Shown here one piece after another: positions 1 to 7,198 of a stretch of 8,987 nucleotides of DNA (its first letter is position 1; each line of letters begins with the position of its first letter). The stretch is from JALYQB01 sp035640155. Its GTDB lineage: Bacteria > Actinomycetota > Actinomycetes > Mycobacteriales > Pseudonocardiaceae. The notes beneath the pieces are model-generated. The model saw nothing but the letters and a program-made list of their open reading frames with translations. It searched no databases and had not been told where the DNA came from. Location: positions 1 to 8,987 of the forward strand of contig DASQWR010000218.1 in the NCBI GenBank assembly GCA_035640155.1, read 5' to 3'. The position numbers and the translations under genes are program-made.

Positions 1-139
1 GCGCTTGCGGAAACGTGATCTTCGCACTGTCCCCGTGGGACGTCGCCTGGGTGCTCACGGCGGCGCCCTTCGCCTTGGCCCAGCGCAGGAGCAGCGCGCG
101 GAACCGCATCTCGATGGGGGTGTCGTGGGAGGCCACCAC
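1..139 (-). CDS. Unidentified coding fragment running off the window edge
   Basis: A minus-strand frame different from that of the helicase is open from about position 145 to the window edge and reads like real protein: after VVASHDTPIEMRFRALLL it continues as an amphipathic, Lys/Ala-rich stretch and then a SAKITFPQA segment. The stop codon at 145-143 precedes tandem GTG codons at 139 and 136, which could be starts, but no convincing ribosome binding site stands before them. Two readings remain: the first codons of a downstream gene, or the tail of another gene joined to the helicase by deletion. I do not recognise the family. The helicase frame still open across this stretch gives low-complexity Pro/Arg/Ser residues and is probably not translated protein here. 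Confidence 0.33.
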   Translation of the reverse strand, partial: MVASHDTPIEMRFRALLLRWAKAKGAAVSTQATSHGDSAKITFPQA

Positions 140-2730
140 GACTCATCGCTGCTCTCGTGTGCCCCGGTCTCCTCGTCAGTCCACCATAGGCCGACATCAA
201 GGCGGGTGGTGTCGTCAAGGAGCGCGTAGTTGGGCAGCAGGCCCCTGGCCTCCAGCGCGGAGATCCAGTACGACTGGTCCCGCTCGGCGCGAGCAGCGCG
301 AGCTGCCCCGCGCTCGCCGAGCAGCCGCCTCAGGTCACGCTCGCCCGCCTCATCGAGGGAGGGCTTCGCCTTCATGAGCGCGATCTCCGCCTCCAGGGCG
401 GAGAATCTCGCGGTCAGCTCCTCGCCTTCTTCGACCCAGGCGGCGACGCAGGCTTCCACGTCACGCTCGAAGCCCGGCGGCTCGCCGTCCGCGTCATCGT
501 CGCCGGCCCAGAGCCGGAGCTCGGCGGCGGTGTCCTTGGTGACCGTGTCGCCGAATCCTCGCAGGAACTCGTCCACGTACGTCGCGGCGTTGGCTCGACC
601 GTCAGCGACGATGCGGCCCAGCCACGAGGTGGGGCCCAGCCCGCCTGCGAACACATCCGTCGCCCGCCGGGTGTGCGTGGTGCCCGGGGACCGGGCGTGC
701 CGGTCGAAGAGCGACGCGAGGTACTGGCGGCGCAGGATCTCGGTGGCGTCGAGGTAGCAGGCTGGTGGGACCACGTCCCCGGCGATCATGGTGAGCGGGT
801 CCATCAGGCGTTGCAGCTCCAGCGGCCGGGCGGGGAGCAGCGACACCACCAGCGCGTTGCCGGTGAGCCGGCCCGCCCGGCCCACCCGTTGCAGGTAGGA
901 GGCGGTGGAGCGGGGTAGCGACGTCAGCGCCACCGTGGACAGGTCACCGATGTCGATGCCGAGTTCCAGGGTCGGCGTGCAGGTGAGCACATTGGGTGCG
1001 TCGGGCCGTGACGAGGTCTTGAAGATGTTCTCCAGCTCCACGCGCTCCTCGGGCCGCAGCAGCGAGGTGTGCTCCCGCGCGACGATGCGCCGCACCTCAC
1101 CCGCGCGGTACAGCTCGCGGTAGTAGTCGTGCCCGGACTGTTCCCTGGCGTAGCTGCCGGGGCAGCGGTCCCGTTGACACGGCGCGCCGGCCAGCTCGTC
1201 GAGCACCAGCTGTGGGCCGGGCAGCCGGGTGGCGCAGACCGTGCAGCGCAGCAGCGGGGGCTCCCCGACAGTCCGGGCGAGGTGTACCCGCCCGGCGGGG
1301 ATCTGCCAGACCGTGGTGCCGCCGTCGGCGGCGACGGTCGTGAGTGCACCGTCCCCGACGAGCACGTCGAGCAGGGCGCGGACGTAGCGGGATGCGTCCG
1401 CGGTCGGCACGCCGAGAGCCCGGGCAGTCCAGGTCGAGTACCAGCCCCGGGTGCCGACGATGCTGTCGAAGGCGTCGGAGTGCCTGGCGGTGGTGGGGAA
1501 GGACGGCGCGGGCCGCTGGCTGGGGAACGCCGGCATGCCTTCGAGCCGCGGGCGGCCGCCCCAGATGCTGTGCCGGTTGCCGGTCTCGGCGAACTTCCGC
1601 AACCAGCCGTGCCGGACACCGCCCTGCACCCGGATGCGTTCAAGGATGCCGCGAGCCCAGGCCGTGGTCCCCTGTGGCCCCACACCGTCGAGTGCGAGCT
1701 GGATGTTCTGCTGCGCGACGGCGGCAAGGGCGGCGTCGACGGCGCGGGGAAGGTCGTGGACGTGGACGTGGGCGGAGACGGCACCAGTCAGCTCCAGGGT
1801 CCGGCCGGTCCGGGACGAGAGCCCGAACTCGAGCACGGCGGCGAACGACATCCGTCTTGCCACGGCGCTCCGCACCCGTGCGGTGGGCCGCTCGGTGTTC
1901 CAGTAGCCGCGGAACACTTCGTGCTCCCGCAGGTCCGGAGGAAGAACGGCGTAGCGCTCCGCAGCAGTGTGTGCGCTGGCCGCGACCGCGGTGCCCACCG
2001 CGTCGAGCGTGCATCCGTCCGGCCCGATGGCGCGGTGCAGCAGCGCGCGCAGGTTCAGCGCGTACGCCCGGCTCTCGACGAAGGCCGCCCGGTGCGAGGC
2101 GTCCTGCACGCTGTCCGTGAACACGAGGGTCTTCTTCTCCGCTGCGGCGACGTCCGGGCTGCCGAAGAGCTGGCCGAGCGTCACCGACGCGAGGGTGGCG
2201 ACCCGGGAGCCGAGATAGCGGATGCCGTCCTTCAGCCCGCAGGACGGGCACTGCTCGTCCTTGGCGGCCTGGGTGTCGGGCGTGACGAGGACCGGGACGA
2301 GCGCGGTGTGCCGGCTGGCGGGCGCCGGGACGAAGTCGGCGGTCTCCGGGTCAACCCAGCGGACATCGGTGGACCCCTGTGCAGCCTCGCCGAGAGCGAA
2401 GATCCACGCACGGGCGGTGGACAAGTCGGTCGCGGTCTTGCGCCACACCGCGGTGGGGTTGGTGGTGTGCGCCCCGCCCGCGGTGGCGACAATGCCCCAG
2501 CCGGACCGGCCGCAATGGCGGCAGTAGACCGACGGCAGCGACTTCGTGCCGTCCTCCGCGATGCCGCCGTCGTGCCAGCGAAAGCCCGGCGAGGTACTCA
2601 GCTCGCGCAGCAGCCGGCTGACCTCGCGCACCCACAGCTGCACGTCGACACCGAGCAGCGGTCGGCCCCCCGCACTGCGCGCCCGGGACAGCAATGCGAG
2701 GTAGAGCGCCACCGCGTGCCGGGCGGCACC
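55..2730 (-). pseudogene. C-terminal part of a large DEAD/DEAH-box (DUF1998-type) helicase, N-terminal ATPase lobe missing
   Basis: The frame is open from about 2730 to the stop at 55-57, roughly 890 codons. It starts in the middle of a protein: ALYLALLSRAR and VQLWVREVSRLLREL, then zinc-type cysteine pairs CRHCG (about 2520-2500) and CPSCG (about 2255-2241), then KKTLVFTDSVQDASHRAAF, which looks like the start of the second RecA lobe. A further cysteine cluster lies at about 1235-1160. Next come helicase motifs V (TPTLELGIDIGDL, about 985-945) and VI (QRVGRAGR, 891-868), and a family-typical LLPNYALLDDTTRLDVGLWW segment. The first RecA lobe, with Walker A and the DEAH box, is absent, so the product cannot be an active helicase. 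Near 150-120 the expected C-terminal continuation gives way to low-complexity residues. Relatives of this kind occur in DNA repair (MrfA/YprA-like) and in phage-defence loci; which of these it belonged to cannot be decided here. Confidence 0.75.
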
Positions 2731-3173
2731 AGGATCATCCCGATCTCGAGTGTCTTGCCGAGGCCGACGGCGTCGGCGATCAGCAACCGTGGGCGTAGCC
2801 GGCTCGCGTCCAGGGCCTGGGCCACTGCCTGACGCTGGAAGTCGAGCGGATCGAGCAGCATCCGCGGGCTCACCGCGAGACCGGGCTCGTGCAGCGGGAC
2901 GGGGGTCTTGCGCAGCACCGCCTCCACCCACAGCCGGCTGCGGCGGAAGTTCGGCGAGTCGTCTTGCACGAGCTCGGCATCGGCCGGGTCGAGCGACTCG
3001 ATGTCGTCGAGGGCGCTGTAGAAGGTGGCCGGCATGTCCCGGGCCAGCTCGGAGCTGCCGACGCAGCGGACCTTCCAGCCGTCCCCGGCCCGCTCGCAGG
3101 ACGAGACGATCCACTCCTCGTCTCGGACCACCACGACGCTGCCCGCCGCGAACGCGTTCACCGTCGGCGGCAC
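2731..3173 (-). pseudogene. N-terminal fragment of a SNF2-type helicase (DrmD-like start), truncated after motif I
   Basis: From GTG 3173 the frame encodes AAGSVVVVRDEEWIV, a short N-terminal domain, LDFQRQAVAQAL (Q-motif-like) and the SNF2 Walker A ADAVGLGKTLEIGMIL at 2777-2730. The layout resembles the start of DISARM DrmD/HepA-type SNF2 proteins. A normal protein would continue for hundreds of residues with motif Ia, the DEAH box and the second lobe. Instead the frame becomes nonsense (Trp/Arg/Cys-rich) after about 2725, and coding potential moves to another frame carrying a different helicase. The start is uncertain. GTG 3173 has GAGGGA 10 nt upstream and fits where family similarity begins. 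The frame is open further up to GTG 3329, which has GGTGAG 5 nt before it and lies about as far from the LexA box as the dprA start does, but the extra 52 residues do not look like this family. The product cannot be a functional ATPase. Confidence 0.7.
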
Positions 3174-3367
3174 CCGCTCACCATCCCTCGCTTGATCACA
3201 GCGCCACTCGACGCCCAGCACCGACACCGGCGTACCCAGGGGCCGACGGACTAGCAGCTGGTCTCGGCGCCTTTGCCCGCGGCGTGGTGCAGCCTGCCAG
3301 AGCGACAGCAACGCCATGATGGTCAGCACGACAACTCACCCGCAAGACAGCCCAGATTGATGCCAAC

Positions 3368-3383
3368 TCGAACATCTGTTCGA
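3368..3383. promoter_or_regulatory. LexA/SOS box (perfect palindrome TCGAAC-ATCT-GTTCGA)
   Basis: The 16 bases are a perfect match to the LexA operator of actinobacteria and Bacillus-type bacteria (TCGAAC, four bases, GTTCGA), with both half-sites complete. It sits between the divergent helicase remnant and dprA, 40 bp from the dprA start, and directly abuts the likely -10 element at 3384-3389, so bound LexA would block that promoter. The sequence match is direct observation; SOS control of dprA and possibly of the helicase side is inferred. Confidence 0.88.
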
Positions 3384-3389
3384 TACACT
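3384..3389 (+). promoter_or_regulatory. Probable -10 element (TACACT) of the dprA promoter
   Basis: TACACT fits the actinobacterial TANNNT -10 consensus and lies immediately after the LexA box. A start of transcription near 3396 would give a leader of about 28 nt. No good -35 is visible; TTGATG at 3357-3362 is 21 bp away, which is too far for an ideal match. Confidence 0.5.
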
Positions 3390-3411
3390 AGATGTCAAGA
3401 GCCGCCACACC

Positions 3412-3417
3412 AGGGAG
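3412..3417 (+). promoter_or_regulatory. Ribosome binding site AGGGAG fixing the dprA start
   Basis: AGGGAG ends 6 nt before GTG 3424. This favours that GTG over the in-frame ATG at 3457. Confidence 0.6.
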
Positions 3418-3423
3418 CCTCCC

Positions 3424-4362
3424 GTGCCAACCAGGGCCACCTCTACGCTTCGCCGGATGCCGCCGTGGGATGACACCGAGCGAGCGACGCTGATCGCGCT
3501 GCTGCAGGAGCAGCCGCAGGCCAGGTCATGGCCCGATCTCGTCGCAGAGGTCATGGAGGCAGGAAGCGCGCGTGCGGTGTGGGATGCGCGCCACGAGCGC
3601 TCGCTGTTCGACGCCGGAATACCCGCGCCGGTCATGGCGGCTGCCGAGCGAATCGAGTGCTGGCACGCCTCAGGGATCGGCGTGCACACCTTCCGTGATG
3701 ATATGTACCCGGCGCAGCTGCGGGAGATCCACCAGGTGCCGCCCGTGCTCTTCACGCGCGGAACTCTCGACCCCGGCGAGCGGGCGGTATCGGTGGTCGG
3801 CTCCCGCCGCGCCTCGGATCAGGGGTTCGACTGGACGCGTGAGCTGTCGAGATTACTGGTGGCTGCCGGTATCACGGTGGTTTCGGGCCTGGCGGCGGGC
3901 ATCGACACGGCGGCTCATACCGCGACACTGGATGCCGGCGGTCGAACGGTCGCCGTGCTGGGGACGGGCCTCGACCGGAACTACCCCGCAGAGAACCGTG
4001 AGTTGCAGGACCGCATCGCACGCGAGGGCCTGGTGCTGTCCCAGTTCTGGCCCGACGCCGAGCCGAGCAAGGAGTCCTTCCCGGCTCGCAACGCGACGAT
4101 GAGCGGCTACGGTCGGGCCACCATCGTCGTCGAGGCTGGCGAGACCAGTGGCGCGAGGATCCAGGCCAGGATGGGGGTCGAGCACGGTCGGCCGGTGATC
4201 CTACGCGACCGCGTGGTGCAGGCGAACGCTTGGGCGGCGGCGCTGCAGCACCGGCCGGGGGTGCACGTCGTGTCGAACCCGGACGAGGTCCTCGATGTCA
4301 TCACCGCTCTTGATCCCGATCTCGACGAAGTCCTGACCGGCCTGCTCGCCGGCGGGGAATGA
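3424..4362 (+). CDS. dprA: DprA/Smf-family DNA-processing protein (SLOG fold)
   Basis: 312 residues. The family core is clear: VVGSRRAS (124-131), SGLAAGIDTAAH (154-165), a TVAVLGTGLDRNYPAEN strand-loop (175-191), FPARNATMSG (219-228) and VVEAGETSGARIQA (235-248). These build the Rossmann-like SLOG fold that in classical DprA binds single-stranded DNA and loads RecA. The first 90 residues form a helical region, as in DprA. Nothing resembling the C-terminal winged-helix (DML1-like) domain follows, and the FPxRNR signature reads RNAT, so this looks like an accessory rather than the housekeeping paralogue. GTG 3424 has a good ribosome binding site. The stop overlaps the next ATG (ATGA), implying translational coupling with the phosphoribosyltransferase. 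The LexA box just upstream predicts induction by DNA damage. Fold identity is secure; the role (competence, recombination or phage defence) is inference. Confidence 0.93.
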   Translation: MPTRATSTLRRMPPWDDTERATLIALLQEQPQARSWPDLVAEVMEAGSARAVWDARHERSLFDAGIPAPVMAAAERIECWHASGIGVHTFRDDMYPAQLREIHQVPPVLFTRGTLDPGERAVSVVGSRRASDQGFDWTRELSRLLVAAGITVVSGLAAGIDTAAHTATLDAGGRTVAVLGTGLDRNYPAENRELQDRIAREGLVLSQFWPDAEPSKESFPARNATMSGYGRATIVVEAGETSGARIQARMGVEHGRPVILRDRVVQANAWAAALQHRPGVHVVSNPDEVLDVITALDPDLDEVLTGLLAGGE

Positions 4363-5165
4363 GTCTCGCGAGACGCCTGAACGCCCGCGGCAGGCAGGTG
4401 ATCTGCGAACGCCTAGTCACGGAGGTCGGCGGCTACCTACGCAACATGGTCCGGGAACCGCACGTCACATGCGCAGTCTGCGGGACGCCGGTCATGTCGA
4501 CCTTCGACGTGTGCCGTCGCTGCCACCGCGACCGCGGCGAGTTTGGCAGCAGCCTTGCGGGCCTCGTGGTGCCGCTCTGGTACGGCATCCGGGGAGCCCA
4601 GTCCGGGTACCTGATGCGCAGCTACAAGGATGTCGCGGCGCCGGCGAGGCACAACCAGATCCTGCTCAGCGTGCTGCTCCTCGCCGCTCTCGACCTTCAC
4701 GGCGAGTGCATCGAGCGGCGTCTCGGCACGGCAGTCGATGCGTGGAGCATCGTGCCGTCGGTCCGCCGTGACCGGAGCGGTGAGCACCCCCTGCATCTGG
4801 TGGCGAGACGGGCTGGCCTCGCAGGACCAGAGATTGAGCTCTTGACCGTTGGGGGCACACACGCGGGGCGGCGCGCCACGAGCCCCGACCGGTTCACACT
4901 CGCTGCAGGTAGCACTGCGCGAGGTCGTCACGTCCTGCTCATTGAGGACACCTGGACCAGCGGCGGCAATGCTCAGTCCGCAGCCCTCACGCTTCGAAAC
5001 GCGGGGGCGGCGAGCGTGATGATCGTAGCCTTGGCCCGCTGGCTGAACCCGGAGGAACAGCCTACGGGCGAGTTCGTGAGCAACTGGCTCACCAAGGACT
5101 ACGACCCGTTCGTCTGCCCCGTCGGGGACCCGGACTGCACCCGCAGCGGGCAGAGCGACCGGTGA
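4359..5165 (+). CDS. Zinc-ribbon phosphoribosyltransferase-like protein (ComF type)
   Basis: 268 residues, starting at the ATGA overlap with dprA. A four-cysteine zinc ribbon (C38, C41, C52, C55) is followed by a SYKD segment (88-91), like the region before the catalytic domain in ComF. The type I phosphoribosyltransferase PRPP loop is HVLLIEDTWTSGGNAQSA (191-208), with E196-D197 in place of the usual acidic pair and T200-S201-G202 as the phosphate-binding turn. A second cysteine pair lies near the C-terminus (C253, C260). ComF proteins work with DprA in DNA uptake, but the enzymatic substrate of this family is generally unknown. Pairing with an accessory DprA next to helicases suggests a nucleotide- or DNA-linked response module rather than purine salvage. 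The fold assignment is good; the function is inferred. Confidence 0.85.
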   Translation: MSLARRLNARGRQVICERLVTEVGGYLRNMVREPHVTCAVCGTPVMSTFDVCRRCHRDRGEFGSSLAGLVVPLWYGIRGAQSGYLMRSYKDVAAPARHNQILLSVLLLAALDLHGECIERRLGTAVDAWSIVPSVRRDRSGEHPLHLVARRAGLAGPEIELLTVGGTHAGRRATSPDRFTLAAGSTARGRHVLLIEDTWTSGGNAQSAALTLRNAGAASVMIVALARWLNPEEQPTGEFVSNWLTKDYDPFVCPVGDPDCTRSGQSDR

Positions 5166-5249
5166 TCGTCCGGCGCATGGACACGTCGGGTGAACTCGTC
5201 GGCCAGTACCGCTTCGAGCTCTGCAACGATCTCGTGGAGCCGGCGGCAG

Positions 5250-5948
5250 TCAGCGAAATCGGGGTTCCCGCATCTGTGTCTCGCTCTCTTCCTTGTGCAC
5301 CCGCTCGTCGTGGCCGATCTGCCGGAACAGGTCCGCAAGCGAGGCGAACTGGCCGTAGTCGTCGGCGAACGCGGACTCGAAGGGGATGCTCTCCCAGGCC
5401 GGGTTCTCGGCGACCAGGGTCATGTACTCGTGCTCGGCGTGGTCTTCGAAATCGGCATTGAGGCGGTAGGACCAGTCCGGGCGGACCACGAACAACAGCA
5501 AGGACAGCTGGTAGTACACGAACGCGATCACCTGCGGCACCCAGAAGAACTTGATCCGCGACTGCGACTGCCCGGAGCGGGTGAGTAGCTCTTCGACGAT
5601 GAGCAGATGCCACAGCTCGTTGTCCTGCTGCGCGCGAGCCCGGGTGACCCAGTCGTGAATCCGGCGCGCCATGCCGGACCGCTGATGCATGTGCGTGACG
5701 GCGATGTAGGCGACCTGCTCCCAGGTCTGGTAAGGGACCCGGGCAACCAGCTCGAGGACCTTGAACTTGCCCAGCGTGCGAGCCTTGCCGTACAGCATGT
5801 CGAGCAGCACGAACAGCACCCGGGCGGCGATGCCATAGGACCGTCGCGGTCTCGCCAGGGTCTCGGCCTGGGCCCGGAGCAGTTCCTCGTGCGTCAGTCG
5901 CGGCGGCTGCCCAGGCACGGTTTCGGGCGCTGCCTCACTGCCAGCCAT
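5250..5948 (-). CDS. Diiron quinol oxidase of the alternative oxidase/plastid terminal oxidase (PTOX) family
   Basis: 232 residues from ATG 5948; GTG 5954, two codons earlier, is an equally possible start, since AGGAAAGGA serves both. The diiron four-helix core is nearly complete. In numbering from the GTG the ligands are E68 (LELVARVPYQ, cf. PTOX LETIARVPY), E113 and H116 (NELWHLLIVEEL, cf. NEMHHLLIMEEL), E170 (FEDHAEHEY, cf. VESHAFETY), and E217 and H220 (DERVH, cf. DEAEH). Between ligands three and four helices, FFWVPQVIAFVYYQLSLLLF gives the hydrophobic face expected of a monotopic membrane protein. Such enzymes reduce oxygen to water with electrons from quinol, without pumping protons. 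Actinobacteria use menaquinone, so menaquinol would be the expected donor (inference). The gene stands alone, convergent with the dprA operon and divergent from a membrane protein. Confidence 0.85.
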   Translation of the reverse strand: MAGSEAAPETVPGQPPRLTHEELLRAQAETLARPRRSYGIAARVLFVLLDMLYGKARTLGKFKVLELVARVPYQTWEQVAYIAVTHMHQRSGMARRIHDWVTRARAQQDNELWHLLIVEELLTRSGQSQSRIKFFWVPQVIAFVYYQLSLLLFVVRPDWSYRLNADFEDHAEHEYMTLVAENPAWESIPFESAFADDYGQFASLADLFRQIGHDERVHKEESETQMREPRFR

Positions 5949-6034
5949 GGTCACGATCCTTTCCTGCCGCCGGCGTTCCGGTCAGCCGATCCCAGCCCGT
6001 TCGGCGCCCGCGTTGCCCATCTCGTCCAGCTCCA

Positions 6035-6040
6035 CGCTAG
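6035..6040 (-). promoter_or_regulatory. Possible -10 element (TAGCGT) for the oxidase gene
   Basis: On the minus strand TAGCGT fits TANNNT and would give a leader of about 80 nt before the oxidase start. It lies in the short divergent gap of about 150 bp that must hold both promoters. No -35 is evident. Confidence 0.3.
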
Positions 6041-6073
6041 TGGACCACGGGACCCGGACCGCGACGGCTCGGC

Positions 6074-6079
6074 TAGCGT
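6074..6079 (+). promoter_or_regulatory. Possible -10 element (TAGCGT) for the membrane protein gene
   Basis: TAGCGT fits TANNNT and stands 10 to 22 nt before the candidate GTG starts at 6090 and 6102. The same hexamer serves the opposite strand 34 bp away. Confidence 0.35.
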
Positions 6080-6101
6080 CCGTGGTTGTGTGGAGTTCGT
6101 C

Positions 6102-7193
6102 GTGAGGAGCTCCGAGGGGCTACCTGGCTACACCGGGATGCGGCTGGTCGAGGACCTGGGCGTGGTGCAGCGGTACGAGGCGGTCGACGGCGAGGGCGTT
6201 CCGGTGTCCGTGCTGGTGCTCGGCGAGCACACCTCCCGCGACCCGCAGCAGCGCGCAGCGTTCGTCCAGCAGGCGGTTCAGGCCAGCGTGGCGGTGCTGC
6301 CGGGGCAGTCGCCGATCACGTTCGACGACAGCGCGCCGCGGCCGTGGGCAGCGAGCCGCCAGGAGCACGGCGCGGTGGGGGTCGAACGCCTGCTGCCCCG
6401 GGTACTGGCACAGCTCGCGCATGAGTGGGCGCCCCAGTGGGTGCCACAAGGGGCGCCTCAACGGGTGCTACCACCCGACACGCACCACGTGCCGCGGCCC
6501 GCAGCGTCGAAGTCGCTCCTGCTCGTCGCGTTCATCGGGGTAGCGCTGCTGCTTCTCGTGGGCCTCGTCACCGCGGTGGCCGCGGGCCGCGACGGGCCGG
6601 TCGCCGCACCCGCACCCCGAGACGACTTTCCACCGCTGCCGACGGAGCTGCCGCTGCCCTCGCTCGTGGTCCCGCCAGGACTGGAGGGTCCGCGGCCGAC
6701 GCTGAAGGACGTGCCGCCGGTCACCGTCCTCGGACCCAGCTTCGCCCCCGGCGAGGGCACGCACACCTTCGACTTCCCCGGCTGGCCGTTCGCCTTTCGC
6801 GCGCCGTCGACCTGGGGGTGTCTCGCCACGACCTTCCCGATCCCCGACGCCTACGCCAACGTGTGTGTCGATGAGCAGAATCCCGGCGACCGCCAGCGGA
6901 TGACCGTGATGCTCCGCCGCTGCCCGACCACCTGCACCCCGGTGGAGCAGGAGGAGATGAACCGGGCCTGGCTCGATGAACCCGAGCGCGCCGTCGCCTT
7001 CGACGCCAGCACCGTCTACGTCGAGACATCGCGCACCGACCGCGGCACCTACTCCGTCGACTTCAGCCACTTCTTCGCCGCGGTGCCGGGGGAACCGCTG
7101 TCCTGGCAGGTGGGCGTCTACGTCGAGTCACCGCCGGAGACCCGCGACGAGGTGCTCAGGATCCTCAACGAGGTCCGCAGCCAGACGCCCTGA
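6102..7193 (+). CDS. Single-pass membrane protein of unknown function with a degenerate kinase-lobe-like N-terminus
   Basis: 363 residues from GTG 6102, which has TGGAG 6 nt upstream; GTG 6090 and ATG 6138 are alternatives. Residues 1-107 are cytoplasmic. They start LPGYTGMRLVEDLG, continue with alternating strands (VPVSVLVL) and a helix, and include APRPWAAS, which recalls the hinge region of actinobacterial Ser/Thr kinases (PRPWLVT). No Gly-rich loop, catalytic Asp or DFG is present. One membrane helix lies at about 137-161. It is followed by an extracellular Pro-rich linker (165-215) and a C-terminal domain of about 145 residues with four cysteines (C240, C255, C274, C278) that could form disulphides. 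The 3' end is 5 bp from the convergent small gene. The kinase resemblance is my inference from pattern; no family name is recognised. Confidence 0.8.
   Translation: MRSSEGLPGYTGMRLVEDLGVVQRYEAVDGEGVPVSVLVLGEHTSRDPQQRAAFVQQAVQASVAVLPGQSPITFDDSAPRPWAASRQEHGAVGVERLLPRVLAQLAHEWAPQWVPQGAPQRVLPPDTHHVPRPAASKSLLLVAFIGVALLLLVGLVTAVAAGRDGPVAAPAPRDDFPPLPTELPLPSLVVPPGLEGPRPTLKDVPPVTVLGPSFAPGEGTHTFDFPGWPFAFRAPSTWGCLATTFPIPDAYANVCVDEQNPGDRQRMTVMLRRCPTTCTPVEQEEMNRAWLDEPERAVAFDASTVYVETSRTDRGTYSVDFSHFFAAVPGEPLSWQVGVYVESPPETRDEVLRILNEVRSQTP
6427..6471 (+). repeat. Imperfect 24-bp-period tandem duplication inside the membrane protein gene
   Basis: Two 21-bp copies (6427-6447 and 6451-6471) differ at a few positions and keep frame, giving WAPQWVPQ then GAPQRVLP in the linker before the membrane helix. 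It looks like slippage in a structurally free linker. Confidence 0.6.
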
Positions 7194-7198
7194 GGCGT

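Noticed and set aside
1069..2832. 587-codon plus-strand open frame opposite the helicase remnant
   Set aside because: Low-complexity Gly/Arg/Ala/Pro composition without domains; a GC-rich antisense shadow of the helicase, whose motifs are unmistakable.
3210..3226. Minus-strand TGTCGGTG resembling the -26 part of PafBC-type DNA-damage promoters
   Set aside because: The required TANNNT -10 is not found at the proper distance (CGAGTG instead).
5166..5249. Bidirectional terminator between the convergent PRTase and oxidase genes
   Set aside because: No stable hairpin with a T-tract could be picked out by eye on either strand.
5099..5338. Minus-strand frame that could extend the oxidase by a frameshift
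   Set aside because: The oxidase ends shortly after its last iron ligand, as the family normally does, so no frameshift is needed.
6033..6044. CCAC-GCTA-GTGG inverted repeat in the divergent gap as an operator
   Set aside because: Four-base arms in GC-rich DNA are expected by chance.
5607..6101. Upstream extension of the membrane-protein frame to 5607
   Set aside because: It overlaps the oxidase gene antisense, while a ribosome binding site and GTG at 6102 fit a later start.
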